NCBI RefSeq assembly: GCF_018388445.1
Contig: NZ_CP074405.1
Span: 2,480,001-2,544,000, forward strand
DNA length: 64,000 nucleotides
Reading direction: 5' to 3'
Origin: Cellulomonas wangleii
Lineage (GTDB): Bacteria > Actinomycetota > Actinomycetes > Actinomycetales > Cellulomonadaceae
Position 1 is the first letter of the stretch. Each line of letters begins with the position of its first letter. The notes under the pieces were generated by a model that was not told the DNA's origin, made no database searches, and was given only the letters and a program-made list of their open reading frames with translations. This document shows positions 9,075 through 16,849 of this stretch, in pieces. Both the position numbers and the translations under genes were made by a program.

Positions 9075-10157
9075 TCAGTCGAGCTCGGTCGGCAGCCCGA
9101 ACCGTGCGAACAGGTCGTCGTCGAACCACACCGTCACGTGGCGCACCCCCGCCGCGGTCACCGCGACCTGCTGGAGCTGGAACGCCCGGTGACGACCCTG
9201 CGCGTCGCGCATGTACATCGCGAACGAGGGCAGCCCGTTCGCCGACGTCGGCACCAGGCGCATGTCGCCGGCCGCCCGGGCCGGGCACCACGTCCCGATG
9301 AGCTCGCCCACCGCGCGGGGACCGGTGTACCAGCCGGGAAAGGGCGGCATCTCCCACACGACGTCAGCGGCGAGCAGCTCGACGATGGCCGCCACGTCGT
9401 AGGCCTCGAAGGCTGCGACGTACCGGGCGAGGAGCTCCTGGTGGCGCGGGTCCGTGGGCTCCAGGGGCGTGACGTCCTGCACGTTGGCCATGTGGGCCCG
9501 CGCCCGCTGCAGCGTCGAGTTCACCGCGGCCACCGACAGCCCCAGGGCGTCGGCGACCTCGGCAGCCGACCACGCGAGCACGTCCCGCAGCAGCAGCACG
9601 GCCCGCTGCTGGGCCGTGAGGTGCTGCAGCGCGGCGACGAAGGCGAGCCGCACCGTGTCACGGTCCACCGCCGTCTCCGCCGGGTCGGCCGGGGCCGTCG
9701 CCCACACGAGGCGGTCGGGCATCGGCTCCAGCCACGGCGTGGTGCGGTCCTCCCGCGGCTGCTCGCGGGGGTCCGCGGCCGGCGCGCCCAGTCCTGTGGG
9801 CAGCGGACGGCGTCGCCGGCCCTCGAGGTGCGTCAGGCAGGTGTTGGTCGCGATGCGGAACATCCACGTGCGCAGCGACGAGCGGTTCTCGAACCCGCGC
9901 ATCGCACGCCACGCGCGCAGGTACGTCTCCTGCAGCATGTCCTCCGCGTCGTGCACCGAACCCGTCATCCGGTAGCAGTGCGCGAGGATCTCACGGCGCA
10001 GCGGGGCGAGGCGCGCCGCGAACTCCTCCCCGGTCAGGTCCTCGCCTGCCGGTCCGGTCCCGGGCTCCTGGGCGCGGGGGCCCACGGTCCCGTCCCCGGC
10101 CGGCGGGCCGGGCCGGCTGGTCGCTCGGGTCGGCGTTCCCGATGTGGTCGTCGTCAC
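9075..10157 (-). CDS. RNA polymerase sigma factor, ECF-type with SnoaL-like C-terminus
   Basis: A 360-residue sigma-70 family factor of the long ECF type. Region 2 is clear (ILAHCYRMTGSVHDAEDMLQ, then AWRAM and LRTWMFRIATN). Region 4 is a helix-turn-helix (LTAQQRAVLLLRDVLAWSAA, then VAALGLS-like and VNSTLQRAR). A SnoaL/NTF2-like domain of about 120 residues follows (YVAAFEAYDVAAIVELLA, WEMPPFPGWY). The pattern matches the TIGR02960 class, in which the C-terminal domain is thought to replace an anti-sigma factor. The GTG at 10157 is preceded by TACCGT-N6 (leaderless pattern). It is divergent from the VOC gene across 109 bp, so that gene is a candidate target. Confidence 0.9.
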   Translation of the reverse strand: MTTTTSGTPTRATSRPGPPAGDGTVGPRAQEPGTGPAGEDLTGEEFAARLAPLRREILAHCYRMTGSVHDAEDMLQETYLRAWRAMRGFENRSSLRTWMFRIATNTCLTHLEGRRRRPLPTGLGAPAADPREQPREDRTTPWLEPMPDRLVWATAPADPAETAVDRDTVRLAFVAALQHLTAQQRAVLLLRDVLAWSAAEVADALGLSVAAVNSTLQRARAHMANVQDVTPLEPTDPRHQELLARYVAAFEAYDVAAIVELLAADVVWEMPPFPGWYTGPRAVGELIGTWCPARAAGDMRLVPTSANGLPSFAMYMRDAQGRHRAFQLQQVAVTAAGVRHVTVWFDDDLFARFGLPTELD

Positions 10158-10266
10158 ACTTCGACGGTAGCGGCCGCCACCGACATCGTCACCACCCGAC
10201 GAGACCCGCCGCCCTCGCCGGTCGGCACACCCAGGACGATCCCGTCCCGTACCGCAGGGAGAACCC

Positions 10267-10701
10267 GTGGACCGCATGATCGTCGTCAACCTGCCGGCCC
10301 GGGACCTCAGTGCGTCGCGGGCGTTCTACACGGGCCTCGGCATGGCCGTGGACGAGATGCTCAGCGACGACGACGTCGTCTGCGTGCTGGTGTCGCACAC
10401 GGTGTGCGTCATGCTGCTGCTCCCCGCCCGGTTCGGCGAGGTCACCGGACTGCCCGTGGTCGACGCCCGCGCCGCGACCCAGGTCGTGCTCTGCCTCGCG
10501 GCGACGTCGCGCGCCGACGTGGACGCCCTGGCCGCCGGAGCGCTGGCCGCGGGCGGCACGGAGCTCGGCGCGGGGCTCCGTGACGGATCGCCGTACGCGC
10601 GGACGGTCGCCGATCCCGACGGGCACGTCTGGGAGCTCCTGCACCCGGACTGCGCCCCGCCGGGCCGGGACGCGGCGGACCAGGACGCGGCGGACGTCTG
10701 A
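10267..10701 (+). CDS. VOC (glyoxalase/bleomycin-resistance) family protein
   Basis: A 144-residue vicinal-oxygen-chelate protein made of two beta-alpha-beta-beta-beta modules. The N-terminal module begins VVNLPARDLSASRAFYTGLG, and the C-terminal module ends with VADPDGHVWELLHPD, the common end of extradiol-dioxygenase-like lactoylglutathione lyase relatives. The metal ligands and substrate cannot be assigned with confidence. The GTG start at 10267 follows AGGGAGAA at good spacing. It is divergent from an ECF sigma factor, a neighbourhood often seen for sigma-factor targets, and is followed by the NUDIX gene after 35 bp. Confidence 0.85.
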   Translation: MDRMIVVNLPARDLSASRAFYTGLGMAVDEMLSDDDVVCVLVSHTVCVMLLLPARFGEVTGLPVVDARAATQVVLCLAATSRADVDALAAGALAAGGTELGAGLRDGSPYARTVADPDGHVWELLHPDCAPPGRDAADQDAADV

Positions 10702-10736
10702 CGTCGGGCTGCCCGCTGCGTGCCAGACTCGGTGCC

Positions 10737-11243
10737 GTGCCTGCCCCCGTCGACGCCTATGCCCCGGACGACCACCTGGACGGGCGCACGCTCCTCGTCG
10801 CGGCCGCCTACGTCGTCCTGCGGCGCCCGGGAGACGACGGCGACGAGGTGCTGCTGCAGCGCCGCGCCGGCACCGGGTACATGGACGGGTGGTGGGCGCT
10901 GCTCGCGGGCCACGTCGACCGCGACGAGTCCGTCCACGAGGCGGCCGTGCGGGAGGCGGCCGAGGAGGCGGGCGTCGTCGTCGCACCCGACGCGCTGCAG
11001 CCCCTGACCGCGCTGCACCGGTTCGAGCGCGGCGGTCCGCAGGTCGAGCAGCGCGTCGACGTCTTCTTCCTGGTCACCCGGTGGAGCGGCAAGCCCACGC
11101 TGCAGGAGCCCGACCGGGCAGCCGCCATGGGCTGGTTCCCGCTGCACGCGCTCCCGGAGCGGGTCGTGCCGCACGAGCGGCTCGTGCTCGACCTGCTCGC
11201 GTCCGGCTCCCCCGTGCCGGCGGTCGTCTCGCTCCCCCGCTGA
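10737..11243 (+). CDS. NUDIX hydrolase
   Basis: A 168-residue NUDIX hydrolase that cleaves nucleoside-diphosphate-linked compounds. The NUDIX box is complete: a Gly followed by five residues and Glu, then REAAEEAG (residues about 60-82, starting GHVDRDESVHEAA). The sequence VLLQRRAGTGYMDGWWALL before the box is typical of family members that act on NTP or sugar-nucleotide substrates. Specificity is not visible. GTG at 10737 is preceded by CAGACT with a 7-nt gap, consistent with a leaderless mRNA. The 155 bp after the gene hold only a short direct repeat (11240-11280) and no gene. Confidence 0.88.
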   Translation: MPAPVDAYAPDDHLDGRTLLVAAAYVVLRRPGDDGDEVLLQRRAGTGYMDGWWALLAGHVDRDESVHEAAVREAAEEAGVVVAPDALQPLTALHRFERGGPQVEQRVDVFFLVTRWSGKPTLQEPDRAAAMGWFPLHALPERVVPHERLVLDLLASGSPVPAVVSLPR

Positions 11244-11398
11244 GCCCTCGCCCGGCCCCGCTGAGCCTTCGCCCGACCCCACCGGGCCGTGCCGCTCCCG
11301 CACCCCCTCGTCCCCCCGGCTGAGCCGAGCGGGTGGAACGGCGCCCCCGGCCGCCGTGCCCGGCTCCGCGCGGGCACCGGCGGGCTACCGTGGCCCGC

Positions 11399-12895
11399 GT
11401 GCGCCCCGAGACCTCCACGCTCGACGACCTCGCCGCACTGGTGGCGGCGCGCACGCCCGTCATCGTCCTGGAGACGGCCGACGAGCCGGAGGCGGTCGAG
11501 CTGGTGCTGCGCGCGGCGTCACGGCCGCCCGGCGGCCGGTCCCCGCGCCCGGTCTTCCGCTGGAGCGTGACCGACGGGCTGCGCCGCATGGACGTGGACC
11601 TCGGCGGCTCCCAGCTGCACAACACCGATCCCCCCGCCCTGCTGCGCACGATCGTCGACAGCATCGCGCCCGCCGTGTACGTGCTGCTCGACCTGCACCC
11701 CTGGTTCGACGACCCGCTGGTCGTGCGCCTGCTCAAGGACGCCGCCCAGCGGCCCCTCGGCCTGCGCAGCACGCTCGTGCTGGTCTCGCGCCGGCTCGAC
11801 CTGCCGCGCGAGGTGGAGCACCTGGCGGTGAGCATCCCCGTGTCCTTCCCCTCCGCCGACGAGCGCGCCACCGTCGTCGACCGCACGGTCGCCGCCTGGG
11901 CGAACGCGACGGGGCGTGTGCCGCACGTGGACCCGCGGGCACGGGACCTGCTCGTCCGGCGCCTCGCCGGACTGTCCCGTGCGGACGTCGCGCGGCTGGC
12001 GCACGGCGCCGTGGTCGACGACGGCGCGCTGACGGTCGACGACGTCGCGGTCGTCGACCGCGCGCGGTTCGACGCCCTCGCCGGGGACGGTGTGCTCGCG
12101 TACGAGTACGCGACGGTCGCGCCGGGCGACGTGGTCGGCCTGGACCGGGTGGTGCGCTGGCTCCTGCTGCGACGCCCGGCGACCGACGGCTCCGCACCGC
12201 ACCTCGACCCGCCGCGCGGCGTGCTGCTCGTCGGCGTCCAGGGCTGCGGCAAGTCCCTCGCCGCGCGCGCCGCCGCGTCCGTGCTGGGTGTGCCGCTGCT
12301 GCGCCTGGACCTCGCGGGCGTGCACGACAAGTACGTCGGGGAGTCCGAGCGCCGGCTGCGCGAGGCGCTCGCCGCGGCGGACGCGCTCGCACCCTGCGTG
12401 CTGTGGGTCGACGAGATCGAGAAGGCCGTCGCGGGCGACGAGGACGGCGGGTCCGCACGGCGCGTCCTGGGGACCCTGCTGACGTGGCTGGCCGACCGCC
12501 GCTCCCGCGTGTTCGTCGCCGCGACCGCCAACGACGTCTCCGCCCTGCCCCCGGAGCTGGTGCGCAAGGGCCGCTTCGACGAGATCTTCTTCGTCGACCT
12601 GCCGGACGACGCGGCCCGCGCGGCGCTCCTGCGGCTGCACGCCGGGCGCCGCGGGCTGGTCCTGGACGACGGGGCGGCGGCCCCGCTCGTCGCCGCGTCG
12701 GCCGGGTTCTCGGGCGCCGAGGTGGAGCAGGCGGTCGTCTCGGCCACGTACGCCGCGCACGCCCGCGGCACCGCGCTCGACGCCGGCACCGTCCTCGAGG
12801 AGCTGCGGGCCACCCGCCCGCTGTCCGTGGTCATGGGCGAGCGCGTCGCCGCGCTGCGCGCGTGGGCGGCGACGCGCACGGTGCCGGCTCGCTGA
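11399..12895 (+). CDS. AAA+ ATPase, Ycf46-like
   Basis: A 498-residue protein with one AAA+ module in its C-terminal half: Walker A GVQGCGKS near residue 279, Walker B VLWVDEIE near 335, sensor 1 FVAATAND, and arginine-finger region LVRKGRFDEIFFVDLP. The N-terminal 240 residues (LAALVAARTPVIVLETADEP, then a W-x-x-x-DGL motif) match the layout of the Ycf46 family of cyanobacteria and plastids rather than FtsH or proteasomal ATPases. The cellular role in actinobacteria is unknown. GTG at 11399 is preferred over 11390 because TACCGT (11386-11391) would then be a leaderless -10. It ends at a strong shared terminator. Confidence 0.82.
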   Translation: MRPETSTLDDLAALVAARTPVIVLETADEPEAVELVLRAASRPPGGRSPRPVFRWSVTDGLRRMDVDLGGSQLHNTDPPALLRTIVDSIAPAVYVLLDLHPWFDDPLVVRLLKDAAQRPLGLRSTLVLVSRRLDLPREVEHLAVSIPVSFPSADERATVVDRTVAAWANATGRVPHVDPRARDLLVRRLAGLSRADVARLAHGAVVDDGALTVDDVAVVDRARFDALAGDGVLAYEYATVAPGDVVGLDRVVRWLLLRRPATDGSAPHLDPPRGVLLVGVQGCGKSLAARAAASVLGVPLLRLDLAGVHDKYVGESERRLREALAAADALAPCVLWVDEIEKAVAGDEDGGSARRVLGTLLTWLADRRSRVFVAATANDVSALPPELVRKGRFDEIFFVDLPDDAARAALLRLHAGRRGLVLDDGAAAPLVAASAGFSGAEVEQAVVSATYAAHARGTALDAGTVLEELRATRPLSVVMGERVAALRAWAATRTVPAR

Positions 12896-12984
12896 CGAGC
12901 CCGAGCAGCACCGACCGCACGGCACCGAGGCGCACGTCACGGACCAGCACGGCACGGACCAGCGCGGCACGGATCGCCGGACGC

Positions 12985-13025
12985 ACGACGCCCCCGCACC
13001 GACCCGGTCGGTGCGGGGGCGTCGT
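12985..13025. terminator. Strong convergent terminator (AAA ATPase / ppc)
   Basis: A near-perfect palindrome with 20-bp arms (12985-13004 and 13006-13025) containing GCCCCCGCACCGAC and its complement. It sits between the ends of two converging genes and can fold identically in either transcript. Confidence 0.8.
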
Positions 13026-13041
13026 GGCGGACGCGGCGGTG

Positions 13042-15717
13042 TCAGCCGGTGTTCTGCAGGCCGGCCGCGACGCCGTTGACCGTGAGCAGCAGCAGCCGGC
13101 GCAGCTCCTCCGCCGACTGCGGGTCCTGGCCCGTGCGCAGCCCTCGCAGGGCGCGCAGCTGCAGCAGCGACAGGGCGTCGACGTACGGGCTGCGCAGCTG
13201 CACCGCGCGTCCGAGGATCCGCCGGCGCGAGAGCACCCCCGTGCTGCCGGTGGTGGCCAGCACCCACTGCCGCGTCAGCCGCATCTCGTCGAGCACCTGC
13301 TCCGCCAGGTCGTCCCGGTCACCCAGGGCGAGGTAGCGGGCGGCGATGCGCTCGTCGGTCTTCGCCAGCGACATCTCGACGTTGTCGATGATCGTCGCGA
13401 ACAGCGGCCACTCGGCGTAGGCCGTGCGCAGCTCCTCCACGTCGCCGACCGTGTCCAGCGCCGTGCCCAGGCCGTACCACCCCGCGAGGTTGATGCGGGC
13501 CTGCGACCAGGAGAACACCCACGGGATCGCCCGCAGGTCGTCCAGCGACGAGACCGACAGGCCGCGGCGGGCCGGGCGGGAGCCGATCGGCAGCAGACCG
13601 ATCTCCTCGAGCGGGGTGACCTGCGCGAACCAGGCGGGGAACCCGTCGGCACGGACCAGATCGTGGAACCGCTCGCGGGACGCCACGTCCAGGCGGGACG
13701 CCAGGTCGGCGAACCGGCCGGCGGCCTCGGTGTTGCGCTGTGCGACGCTCGGTGCGTCGGCGAGCAGCGTCGCGGCCGCCACCTGCTCGATGTGGCGCGT
13801 GGCGATGTCCGGGTCGCCGTACCGGGCGAAGATGACCTCGCCCTGCTCCGTGAGCTTGAACCGGCCGTCGACCGAGCCCGGGGGCTGGGCGAGCACGGCA
13901 CGGTTGGCCGGGCCGCCCCCGCGGCCGAGCGCACCGCCACGCCCGTGGAACAGCGTGAGGACGATGTCGTTGCGACGCGCCCAGTCCGCGATCCGGCGCT
14001 GCGCGTCGTCGAGGGCCAGCGTCGCCGAGAGCGGCCCGACGTCCTTGGAGGAGTCGGAGTAGCCGAGCATGACCTCCACCCGCCGACCGTTGGCCGCGAG
14101 CCGCTCCTGGACCCGTGGGTGCGCGAGCGCGGCGTCGAGGATGTCGACGCTGTTCTGCAGGTCGGCGAACGTCTCGAACAGCGGGATGGCGTCGATGACC
14201 GGCGCGTGCTCCGGACCGCCGAACGCGAGCTCGGCCAGCCGGTAGACCGCCGGCAGGTGGTCGGGCGACTGGGTGAACGACACGATGTAGCGCCGCGCCG
14301 CGGCCACGCCCAGGCGGCGCTGGACCGTCCCCAGCGCGCGGAAGGTGTCGAGGACCTCGACGGTCATCGGCTGCAGGTCGCCGTCGACGCCGTGCTCCTC
14401 GATGTCCGCGAGCGCGGCGGCGTGGACCTGCGAGTGCTGCCGGATCTCCAGCTCCGCGAGGTGGAAGCCGAACGTCTGCACCTGCCAGATGAGCCGCTGC
14501 AGGTCGCCGTACGCGGCGCGCCGGGCGCCGGCCGCCTGCAGCGAGTCCTGGACCGTGCGCAGGTCCGCCTCGAGCTCGTCGGGGCTCGCGTACGCGAGGT
14601 CCGCGTCGCGCCGACGGGTCGCGGCGATCCGCTCGATGATGCCGAGGAGCGCGCGCCGGTGCGGCTCGTTGGGCGCGTCTCCCGCGATGCGGGAGGTCAT
14701 GGCGTCCGACAGCGAGCGCTGCCGCTGCCACAGGGCGCTGAGCTCCGGCGACGCCGGGGTCCCGGCCGCGTCGAGCGTGAGGCCGTCGGCCGTGCGGCGT
14801 GCGGAGGAGAGCAGCGCGTCCAGCGCGTGCTCGGAGGCCAGCGCAGCCGCGGCGCGCGTCACCTCGGCCGTGACGTTGGGGTTGCCGTCGCGGTCGCCCC
14901 CGATCCACGACCCGAGCCGGGCGAAGGGCGCGACCAGGGGCGCGGTGGTCCCGGCGTCCCGCTCCAGCAGCCAGTCGTCGAGCCGGCGGTACACCGTGGG
15001 CAGCACGTCGGCCAGGGTCGAGTCGACGATCGACAGGACGGTGGCGACCTCGTCGAGGACGGTCGGCTTCTCCGCGCGCAGCGGCGAGGTGCGCCACAGC
15101 GTGTCGATCTCGGCCAGCAGGCGCCGCTCGTTCTCCGCCAGCGTGGTGCCGCCGATGTGCAGCGCGTCGCGCTCGGCGACGAGCTCGGCGATGCGTCGGA
15201 TGGACCGCGCGACCGCGCGGCGTCGCGCCTCGGTGGGGTGCGCGGTGAAGACGGGGCGGAACTCGAGCTCGCGCAGACGGGCACGGGCCTCGTCCTCGCC
15301 GACCTCGGCCACGAGCTGCTGGTACGCCGCCGGCAGCGAGTCGTCGGGTGCCAGCTCGTGGGGCGCCAGGCGCGACTCGCGGTCGTGCAGCACACGGACC
15401 CGGTGGTACTCCTCGGCCAGGTTGGCGAGGTGGAAGTAGCACGTGAAGGCCCTCGCCACCTGTTCGGCCCGCTCGTGGCTGAACCCGGCGACGAGCTCCT
15501 CGGCCTGCGCGAGAGCGTGCCCGTTCGGGTCGCTGTGCGACGCGATGGCGAGCTCGCGCAGCCGCTCGACGTCGGCGAGCAGGTCCTCCCCGCCGGCCTC
15601 GCGCAGCACACGACCCAGCAGCTCCCCGAGGAGCCGGACGTCGTTGCGCAGGAGCTCGGGTACCTCATGGCTGACGACGCCGCGAGGGACGTCCGGCCTG
15701 ATCTCCGCTTCTGTCAC
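13042..15717 (-). CDS. ppc: Phosphoenolpyruvate carboxylase
   Basis: An 891-residue enzyme, close to the usual bacterial length of about 900, that carboxylates phosphoenolpyruvate with bicarbonate to oxaloacetate to refill the TCA cycle. Diagnostic motifs are present: TAHPTEARRRAV with the catalytic His (about residue 158), SWIGGDRDGNPNVT, GYSDSSKD, the glycine-rich loop FHGRGGALGRGGGP, and the strictly conserved C-terminus QNTG. The start is GTG at 15717, giving TEAEIRPDVP; no clear Shine-Dalgarno sequence is visible. It converges with the Ycf46-like gene and shares its terminator. Confidence 0.97.
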   Translation of the reverse strand: MTEAEIRPDVPRGVVSHEVPELLRNDVRLLGELLGRVLREAGGEDLLADVERLRELAIASHSDPNGHALAQAEELVAGFSHERAEQVARAFTCYFHLANLAEEYHRVRVLHDRESRLAPHELAPDDSLPAAYQQLVAEVGEDEARARLRELEFRPVFTAHPTEARRRAVARSIRRIAELVAERDALHIGGTTLAENERRLLAEIDTLWRTSPLRAEKPTVLDEVATVLSIVDSTLADVLPTVYRRLDDWLLERDAGTTAPLVAPFARLGSWIGGDRDGNPNVTAEVTRAAAALASEHALDALLSSARRTADGLTLDAAGTPASPELSALWQRQRSLSDAMTSRIAGDAPNEPHRRALLGIIERIAATRRRDADLAYASPDELEADLRTVQDSLQAAGARRAAYGDLQRLIWQVQTFGFHLAELEIRQHSQVHAAALADIEEHGVDGDLQPMTVEVLDTFRALGTVQRRLGVAAARRYIVSFTQSPDHLPAVYRLAELAFGGPEHAPVIDAIPLFETFADLQNSVDILDAALAHPRVQERLAANGRRVEVMLGYSDSSKDVGPLSATLALDDAQRRIADWARRNDIVLTLFHGRGGALGRGGGPANRAVLAQPPGSVDGRFKLTEQGEVIFARYGDPDIATRHIEQVAAATLLADAPSVAQRNTEAAGRFADLASRLDVASRERFHDLVRADGFPAWFAQVTPLEEIGLLPIGSRPARRGLSVSSLDDLRAIPWVFSWSQARINLAGWYGLGTALDTVGDVEELRTAYAEWPLFATIIDNVEMSLAKTDERIAARYLALGDRDDLAEQVLDEMRLTRQWVLATTGSTGVLSRRRILGRAVQLRSPYVDALSLLQLRALRGLRTGQDPQSAEELRRLLLLTVNGVAAGLQNTG

Positions 15718-15799
15718 GGGAGAAAGGTAGTTGACCCGGTGCACCGCCCGCCCGCGGCGACCGCCCTGTGGTCGCGACGGCACGTGCCATGCTGGGCGG

Positions 15800-16234
15800 G
15801 TGAGCTGGTTCCGCCGTCGCCCCGACGTGCCGGCCGACGTCACCGCCGGGTTCTGCGCGGCGGAGGCGCCGGCGATGCAGCGCTCGATCCTGGCCGCCCT
15901 CGGCATGGGTGACCGCCCGGCGCCGGCGCGGGTGCCGGCGCGGCTGGTGGTCGAGCACGGCGCCGACGACCGGCTGGTCCTCGTCTGGCGCAACGTCATC
16001 GTCGGCTTCGTGCCCGCCGACGCGGCACCGCCGCTCGCGGCCGCACTCGCGGCGGCCGGGGACGCCTCGCTCGTCGTGCCGGGCGTGGCGCACCGCAGCG
16101 ACGGCACCTGGCGCGTCTGGGTCGGCGACGTCCCCGACGACGGCTTCCCGCCGGTGCCCGACGACCTGGACACGCTGCCCCCGCCGGAGCAGACGATCCT
16201 CGGCGTGCCCGTGCGGCGCCTGGACGGCCGCTGA
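15800..16234 (+). CDS. Hypothetical protein
   Basis: A 144-residue soluble protein of unknown function. It starts SWFRRRPDVPADVTAGF and has an alternating hydrophobic strand pattern (RLVLVWRNVIVGFVP, SLVVPGVAHR, WRVWVGDVP), suggesting a small beta-rich fold, and a Pro/Asp-rich C-terminal part. There is no signal peptide or membrane segment. GTG at 15800 is preceded by CATGCT-N6, the leaderless layout, and the gene is divergent from ppc across 82 bp. Codon use is like that of its neighbours. Confidence 0.7.
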   Translation: MSWFRRRPDVPADVTAGFCAAEAPAMQRSILAALGMGDRPAPARVPARLVVEHGADDRLVLVWRNVIVGFVPADAAPPLAAALAAAGDASLVVPGVAHRSDGTWRVWVGDVPDDGFPPVPDDLDTLPPPEQTILGVPVRRLDGR

Positions 16235-16293
16235 CACATGCCGCGGCGAGCACCCTCAGGGTTGTCGCTTCAACATCGGCGTACGCTGGACGC

Positions 16294-16791
16294 GTGACCT
16301 CCGAGACCCCCTGGCTGACGCCTGCCGAGCTGCGCGCCTGGCTCGGGCTGGTGGCCGTCGCCGAGCTCCTGCCGGCCCAGCTCGACTCGCAGCTGCAGCG
16401 CGACGCCGGTCTCACGCACTTCGAGTACCAGGTGCTGGCGATGCTGTCCGAGGCGGAGGACCGCACGCTGCGGATGTCGGCGCTGGCCCGCCGCACCAAC
16501 GCCACGCTCCCCCGCCTCTCGCATGTCGTGCGCCGGCTCGAGGAGCGCGGGCTGGTGGAGCGGGCGCCGTGCGCCACGGACCGCCGGGCCACCGAGGCGC
16601 ACCTCACCCCCGCCGGCTGGGACCTGGTGGTGCGGACGGCCCCGGGGCACGTCGCGACCGCCCGCGCCCTGGTGGTGGACGCGCTGACACCCGAGCAGGT
16701 CTCGCAGCTGGAGGAGCTGAGCCGGGCGATGCTGCACCGACTCGACCCCGAGGGGCGCCTCGCGCCGCCGCTGGACGAGCTCGCCGGCTGA
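16294..16791 (+). CDS. MarR-family transcriptional regulator
   Basis: A 165-residue winged-helix regulator. The N-terminal dimerisation helices lead into THFEYQVLAMLSEAEDRTLR, the recognition helix region LARRTNATLPRLSHVVRRLE, and the wing GLVERAPCATDRRATEAHLT with the family's typical D-R-R before the wing strand. The C-terminal helices complete the dimer. The ligand and targets are unknown. GTG at 16294 is preceded by TACGCT-N6 (leaderless pattern). It may act on its own promoter or on neighbours, but no clear operator pair was found. Confidence 0.88.
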   Translation: MTSETPWLTPAELRAWLGLVAVAELLPAQLDSQLQRDAGLTHFEYQVLAMLSEAEDRTLRMSALARRTNATLPRLSHVVRRLEERGLVERAPCATDRRATEAHLTPAGWDLVVRTAPGHVATARALVVDALTPEQVSQLEELSRAMLHRLDPEGRLAPPLDELAG

Positions 16792-16803
16792 CGACACCCG
16801 CAC

Positions 16804-16841
16804 GGTCGGGGGCCGGGGCGCACGGGCCCCGACCCCCGACC
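16804..16841. terminator. Convergent hairpin terminator
   Basis: A 16-bp inverted repeat with one mismatch (16804-16819 and 16826-16841) and a 6-nt loop, between the convergent MarR gene and second pectate lyase. Confidence 0.7.
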
Positions 16842-16849
16842 GGACCGGC

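Noticed and set aside
2569..9357. A 2262-codon open frame on the minus strand
   Set aside because: It runs antisense through several well-supported genes and has Arg/Gly/Ala-rich composition with no domain; such frames arise in very GC-rich DNA.
11240..11280. Regulatory repeat after the NUDIX gene
   Set aside because: It is a single duplicated stretch of about 20 bp with mismatches and no association with a promoter.
11356..15912. A 1518-codon plus-strand open frame
   Set aside because: It spans the AAA ATPase in another frame and then runs antisense to ppc; both true genes have complete family motifs.
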